Below are positions 59,083 to 64,000 of a stretch of DNA of 64,000 bases, one piece after another. Source of the DNA: Marsupella aquatica (taxonomy: Eukaryota > Marchantiophyta); contig OZ316896.1 of NCBI GenBank assembly GCA_973895155.1, positions 8,060,001-8,124,000 on the forward strand. Direction: 5' to 3'. Numbering within the stretch: the stretch's first letter is position 1; the number at the start of each line of letters is the position of its first letter. Made by a program: the position numbers and the translations under genes. The notes beneath the pieces are model-generated. The model made no database searches. It saw only the letters and a program-made list of their open reading frames with translations, and was not told the origin of the DNA.

Positions 59083-60811
59083 GCGTTTGGTTTCCTGTAT
59101 TTGGGTTTGCTTTTCTTGGCCCCTTGGTGGTTTCCCCCCTTGATTGGGTCTTTTGCCTGTGGGATCATGTCTCCCGGTTCGGCGCCCTCTGTTTTTTGGC
59201 AGTTTGATGCGTTCATTCTGACGATTTCACTGATGATGTCGGCATCCACCTTCAATTTCTCCGAGCTTTTCGGAATTCACTCACTTCCAGCTTTAAACAG
59301 ATCCATTGACGGAACCTCCAATTCGTCACGAAAGCTGAGTGAAAATGCTGAGTTTTCGAATGCCCTTCATTGCACACGGTTCCAAGGTACAATTAGGACT
59401 TGGTTGCTTAGCACTCACACTCTGTCTTTTAGGTCTCTATTTCTCTACCTCTACCTACAGCCCTGTAGGTGTCCACTACGGACAGCTGCCTGTCAATTAT
59501 CAAGACCTATAATAAGAGGGTGCGCCAAAAATTGTCTCTGTCCTCATTCAAATTTGGTGTGTTGTTTTGGGTGAGAAATGGAACCAATAAGAGGGGAAAA
59601 ACGAGGGAGAGAGAGACCACAAAGGTATTGTTGCCGTGAGTTTAGGCTGCATTTATAGCACATTTGTTATGTCGTATAGCTGGGTGCAAAACACTATTTT
59701 ATGCGCCAATGTTTAGGGTTTGGAATTTTTTTGGCATCCCTCTATTTTGGAGGGTTAACGTATCTACTCTCCTGTTTTCAGTGAAGAGAACAACAAGCTC
59801 TGTCATTCATTGCAATGGGAACACCTTTACCAGCACATATTTTCTCGCACTGGAGATATCAGATTTTCCCCAGGGTGTACTCTCTAGACTAAAAAAACTC
59901 TCCTCACCTTTCCTATGCCCATTCCTATGCCCAACAAAATGCACATCCAACACAAGAGATAGAATTTTGGATGAAATCAATGGTATTTGTTTTTGTAGTC
60001 TTTATTTTTATGGTAGGGCACAAAAAAAGCATGAGGAATATTTGGTGCAACAAATTTGATATGACAGCAGGTATGCACATGCATGTCCCCTGTGCGAAAA
60101 ATTTGGTATGGCGAAACCTGTGCAACAAATTTCCTATTGCATTGCGCGATACCTTTGTTGCAAACATTTTTGACCTGGTACTACAAGACAAGAAACGTCT
60201 GGTCTGGTGCAAAATATTGTGTACAGCACACCTCTGGACTGGAGTTATCACATTGCACAAAATAGTGCAAAACTTTTTGTCTCGCGGGTTGGTGCAAAAA
60301 CTTTGGTACTGCAGGAAATCACGTGCAAAACTGAAACCTTGAGTGTGCAAAATTCTTTAGTGAGTTGGGAAAAAAAGCTACAAAGTTAGTTGAGGGAGCC
60401 AATGGATAGGCCGGCCGGAAATTAATCCACCTGTTCCATCATTATTAGTAGGACTCCCTGAAATTTGACTTCCTGTTGCTGGATACTTTCTGGCCGTCAG
60501 GCCACCTATGTTGCTGAGAGTTCTGGTTGGCCTTTCATTAGCATGAATTGCATGCACGACTCACCAGCACCATAAGAACCAATTACCGGGTTGGTAAGTT
60601 ATGTGGCACCCTCAACTATCGTGGGAAGGGGGGACGTCCTTGGGGTGGCAGGTAGGTGCAATTGCAGAACGTTCATAATTAAACTACAGTAGGATCTCTT
60701 TACTTTGAAATACAGAACATTTTCCTTTCTATGTACAAGTACCCTCATAAAAAGCCGTCATGGTTTTTTCCCATACATCACCCAGTCCACAAAACATGTT
60801 TGCACTCGTGT
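59083..60811. other. No recognisable gene
   Basis: AT-rich, with repeated GTGCAAAA/TGCAACAAATTT phrases at 60030-60320 that create spurious frames on both strands. Confidence 0.45.
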
Positions 60812-61085
60812 GAATGAGGGTACTCTTATCTCCTAAGGGTACCCTTGTGCATGTGGGTACTCTTATCATTGAGGGTACTCTTATCAATGGGTACGCTTAT
60901 CAACAATGCTACTTTGATCAATGAAGGTACCCTTATCAATGAGGGTACTCTTATTTACTCTTATCTCCTGAGGGTACCCTTGTGCATGAGGGTACTCTTA
61001 TCAGTGAGGGTACTCTTATCAATGGGTACTCTTATCAATGGGTACTCTTATCAACGATGGTACTTTGATCAATGAGGGTACCCCA
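60812..61085 (+). repeat. Minisatellite of GGGTACTCTTATCAATGA units
   Basis: About 13-15 imperfect copies of 15-20 bp (GAGGGTACTCTTATCAATG, with variants GGGTACCCTTGTGCATGT). A larger period of about 135 bp is also visible (TCTCCTAAGGGTACCCTTGT / TCTCCTGAGGGTACCCTTGT). Confidence 0.85.
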
Positions 61086-61279
61086 TGAAGGCGGCCCACG
61101 CCGGCACAAAGACCCTAAACCTCACCGGACCGGCATTTTGGGTATTGCAGGAACAGATACCGGCCAAAGTACATGCCTGAATTTACCTGCTCTCTATTGG
61201 TTCCCTAAACCAGGGGTGATATTTTCATTGAATCCGTACGTTGTATCCTAGTTTTTTTCACAGATGATGTAAACCGTAC

Positions 61280-61480
61280 ATAATGTAAAAGTGGGGGAGA
61301 AGGAAAAAAAGCAAAAACCAAAGCAAGCGAAAAAAATTCAGCTTTTTTCGGGGAAGAAAAATAAATTCTTCACCTTAAGGGGGGGAGAAAAAAAACTCCA
61401 GCTTCAGGCGTAGGGGGAAAAAAACTTGAGGGGGGTGGGGAAGGAAAAAAATTTTGAGCTTCAGGAAAGGGAAACTTTAA
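61280..61480 (+). repeat. G/A-rich simple sequence
   Basis: Runs of A4-A8 and G4-G8 alternate (GGGGGAGAAAAAAAACTCC, GGGGTGGGGAAGGAAAAAAA). No coding content. Confidence 0.7.
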
Positions 61481-62094
61481 TTAAGATTCTAGATGATGGG
61501 AAAACTTTAGGTAAGAGTCGAATGTTTTCTGTAGTAGTTGTAAATTAGAGCCGGGAGTTTTGAACGTATCTATTCTCTTTGGTGAATTTGTTTTGGCTAC
61601 CTTGTTCCCCATAAAGGCAAGCATCATGCGTCGATTGAAGTGCAAAGAAGATGGGACGGTATTTTCCTTTCTGGGTATCGATCAGTAGGCGCATTATTTA
61701 AATATGGGGTACCATATATTCTAGTAAACAATTCTCTTTTTACAGTCAATATAAATGGACCCTAAACTCCCCTACCCCATTCTGGTCTGGTCTAGTTTTA
61801 CTCCTCTACACCTCCCTATCTATTTCATACTCACATTATACATTTTTATTTTTACTGTCAACCCTAGATTTCATAACCTAGAAGCGATGTGTGAGGCACG
61901 CTTCACACAAATCAAATTTTGTTTTTCCCCGATCCCACATGACCTGCCAATTTTCCCTTGCACTGGACATTGGCATCTAGATAACAACATTACTCAAATG
62001 GATGTTTGTACAACATAACAAATGTGCTGTACAAACTGCATTTGTGGCCAAAAACTCACGGCGACAGATTGGATGCAGCCATACAAAGGAGAGA

Positions 62095-62412
62095 CGAGGG
62101 AGGTGCAGAAACCTGGTACAGGCCCTGTATGAGTGGCATGAAAGGGGGCACAAGGCAGGTACACAAGGATGCACAGGGCAGGTGAAAAAACCTGGTACAG
62201 GCCCTGTAAGTACAAGTGGCATTAAAGGGGGCACAAGGATGCACAAGGCAGGTGAAAAAACCTGGTACAGGCCCTGTAAGTACGAGTGGCATTAAAGGGG
62301 GCACAAGGATGCACAAGGCAGGTACGCAAGGATGCACAAGGCAAAAACCTGGTACAGCCCGGTACTTACGAGTGGCATTAAAGGGGCACAAGGATGCACA
62401 AGGCTATAAAAA
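62095..62412 (+). repeat. Tandem repeat of 72-86 bp, four units
   Basis: CCTGGTACAGGCCCTGTA occurs at 62111, 62190 and 62262, and a shortened CCTGGTACAGCCCGGTA at 62348. Between them lie AGTGGCATTAAAGGGGGCAC and AAGGATGCACAAGGCAGGT. Each unit holds a small hairpin (GTACAGGCCCTGTAAGTAC). Confidence 0.85.
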
Positions 62413-62921
62413 ATAACAAAATCTACAACTATAATAAGGGATTGTGTATTTTTTTGTCCTGCGCCCCAATACAAAAAAGCTCCTGGGTGGGAAAGACCCA
62501 CAGCCGTTGGATTTGTTTGGCTGTTTTTGGCTGTTTTCCCTGATCATTGATGGAACAAATGGACACCCCTGGTGCATATGTGCTTCCTCACACTACCCCA
62601 TAAATGCCCTAGCCCGACTCCCTATGTGGAGCCCTCCTTGCACCGTGCAATGCACTAGCACATGGCTCATCAAGAACTATAATACAAGGGTGTGCCTTTT
62701 TATGCAGTGGTCGTCATTCAAATTTGGAGTAGCTTTTGGGGTGAAAAAAACAGAAACTGCAAAAAGTGGAAGCAATAAACAACAAATTGTTATAACCCCT
62801 AAGAGAAGTCTACCTAAGGTTAGAACACATAGGACGGTTATACCACTAACCGCCTTAACAACAACCTCATGTACATATACCTTTGGATGAGTAAAGTGTG
62901 GCATCTTGATGTGTGAAGTTA

Positions 62922-62941
62922 AACACGTTATCAGCACGAAG
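62922..62941 (+). other. Possible primer-binding region of a Copia element
   Basis: AACACGTTATCAGCACGAAG lies 360 bp before a Copia gag start. A TTATCAGCACGA phrase at this position is familiar to me from plant Copia elements, but the tRNA pairing was not worked out and no LTR end was fixed upstream. Confidence 0.35.
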
Positions 62942-63304
62942 GTGCTCACCAGTTTTTGGGGTGTGGATAGCCATCGCGAGTGACCACGACATTGGACAGA
63001 CGGATAGACCAGGAGGATTCAATTTTTTTTTCGATAAGCCCTCAATTCCAGTAGAAAATCCCCCCCCCACCCCCGATTATAATTGGCGACCTCGATGGAT
63101 CGAAGATGGATCACAAATCCATAAGTTCAGCAGCCAGAAATACACCAAATTCAACATCGAGAACGAATTTCCTTCACCAAATTACAACGCTGACCTCTGC
63201 ATACTTTGCACCGAAGTGAAAACAGGAATGGCCATTGGATGTTCACCACACTAGACTGAAAACGGCTGAGCAAGTATTCCCGCGAAGCTATCCTATTGGA
63301 AACA

Positions 63305-64000
63305 ATGGCTACAAGCACCATCGAGAAACTCTATTTTCAGGCCCTGTGCATCGATGGTTCCAATTTCCTATCGTGGACATTGGACGTCGAGGCCCATCTG
63401 GCATCCAAGAACTTGGAGGACACTATCCTCACCGATAACGGCCCCACCCTCCAGGAGAAGGCCAAGGCGCTGATCCTGATCAGACACCACCTAGCAGACT
63501 CCTTGAAGCGCCAATACATGAATGCATACAACCCCCGAGTACTTTGGGACGAGCTCCACGCCAGGTTCGACCATACATGCACAATATTTCTACCTGCAGC
63601 AAGACACGACTGGATTAATCTACGGGTGCAAGACCACAAGACGATTGCCGAATACAATAGCGAATTGTTCCGCATCGTTTCCCAACTGGCAATTTGCGGA
63701 CACCCAGTGGGCGACGAAGAACAAATCGAAAAAACACTCTCAACATTTCATTCGACAAATCTGGTACTATCTACACAATATCGCAACATGCGATTCACTA
63801 CATACTCAGAACTGATTTCTCATATGTTATTAGCAGAGAAATATCAAATCCTCTTACTACAGAACACCAAGCAAAGACCCCCCGGCACTCTACCTCCTCA
63901 ACTGAACCCCGAAACTCACTTCAACACTTGGAGACGTGGTTCGTCCTCGACATACAGGGGTAGAGGGAGCAATAGAGGAAGGAATACCTTCCGTGGACGT
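63305..64000 (+). CDS. gag: Copia-type gag (UBN2/retrotran_gag_2), open at window edge
   Basis: ATG 63305 opens 232 codons with no stop to the end of the window. The start MATSTIEKLYFQALCIDGSN with SWTLDVEAHL, then VLWDELHARFDH, QDHKTIAEYNSELFRIVSQL and YSELISHMLLAEKYQ, is the order of a Copia gag capsid domain. It ends in an Arg/Gly/Asn-rich tail (YRGRGSNRGRNTFRGR) that normally precedes the zinc knuckle. The lack of any stop, against the decayed repeats around it, suggests a young insertion. Pol should follow beyond 64000. Confidence 0.88.
   Translation, partial: MATSTIEKLYFQALCIDGSNFLSWTLDVEAHLASKNLEDTILTDNGPTLQEKAKALILIRHHLADSLKRQYMNAYNPRVLWDELHARFDHTCTIFLPAARHDWINLRVQDHKTIAEYNSELFRIVSQLAICGHPVGDEEQIEKTLSTFHSTNLVLSTQYRNMRFTTYSELISHMLLAEKYQILLLQNTKQRPPGTLPPQLNPETHFNTWRRGSSSTYRGRGSNRGRNTFRGR

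Noticed and set aside
59971-60342. 123-residue plus-strand frame with many Cys, Trp and Lys
   Set aside because: It arises from a GTGCAAAA-type degenerate repeat and is open on both strands; no domain pattern.

Overview
The window looks like repeat-rich nuclear DNA of a green plant. It carries one intact, intron-rich host gene, a NADP-dependent malic enzyme with 20 exons and plant-like sequence, set in layers of decayed transposable elements. The mix includes Ty3/gypsy, Copia, L1-type LINE, a LINE with a restriction-like endonuclease, PIF/Harbinger, hAT-like MITEs and a bacterial-type DNA methyltransferase relic. That mix fits a non-seed land plant or a charophyte better than a typical seed plant. 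This is inference; no species can be named.

Layout. 0.6-2.1 kb: an unrecognised broken two-exon gene, cut by the long terminal repeat (LTR) of a truncated Ty3/gypsy element on the minus strand (2.1-7.5 kb). 7.5-8.8 kb: AT-rich DNA, an 82-bp direct repeat and a 14-bp-period satellite. 8.8-12.8 kb: a solo LTR of 3,978 bp with a perfect 5-bp target duplication (CATGC). 13-26.3 kb: a segment tied together by about 18 or more copies of the palindrome CGATAAATTTATCG and variants. It holds a DUF7869-like gene on the plus strand, interrupted by a LINE with a 13-bp target duplication. On the minus strand it holds a ParB-like plus beta-class DNA methyltransferase pseudogene and F-box-like and unknown exons. 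26.3-28.8 kb: no gene, one MITE. 28.8-31.2 kb: a PIF/Harbinger transposase with one stop codon, a small PRP17/CDC40-like WD40 fragment and another remnant. 31.4-41.1 kb: a Ty3/gypsy element with a nearly intact gag-pol and a 3.84-kb 3' LTR but no recognisable 5' LTR. 41.1-43.8 kb: a trihelix/Myb-like gene (minus) cut by that LTR. 44.5-45.5 kb: an unknown broken gene (plus). 48.9-56.0 kb: the malic enzyme gene. 57.8-59.1 kb: the 3' end of an R2/NeSL-like LINE. 60.8-62.4 kb: minisatellites. 63.3 kb to the end: an intact Copia gag frame running off the window.

The most interesting structure is the gypsy family. In all three LTR copies the LTR is 3.5-4 kb long and itself encodes a protein of about 800 residues: a conserved N-terminal region, a central domain with an 'IFGLP' motif, a Pro-rich linker and a C-terminal coiled coil. 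In the solo LTR a TATA box lies just upstream of this frame. In a complete element the LTR protein would therefore be the first open frame of the genomic RNA, ahead of gag-pol. The second system of note is the 13-26 kb segment, where a prokaryote-style ParB/DNA-methyltransferase fusion sits among dispersed palindromes.

Nearly every element gene is broken by TGA or TAG codons that single C-to-T or G-to-A changes would explain, as expected of long-methylated repeats. The malic enzyme and the Copia gag have none. Start and stop positions of exons were read by eye from splice sites and frame continuity.
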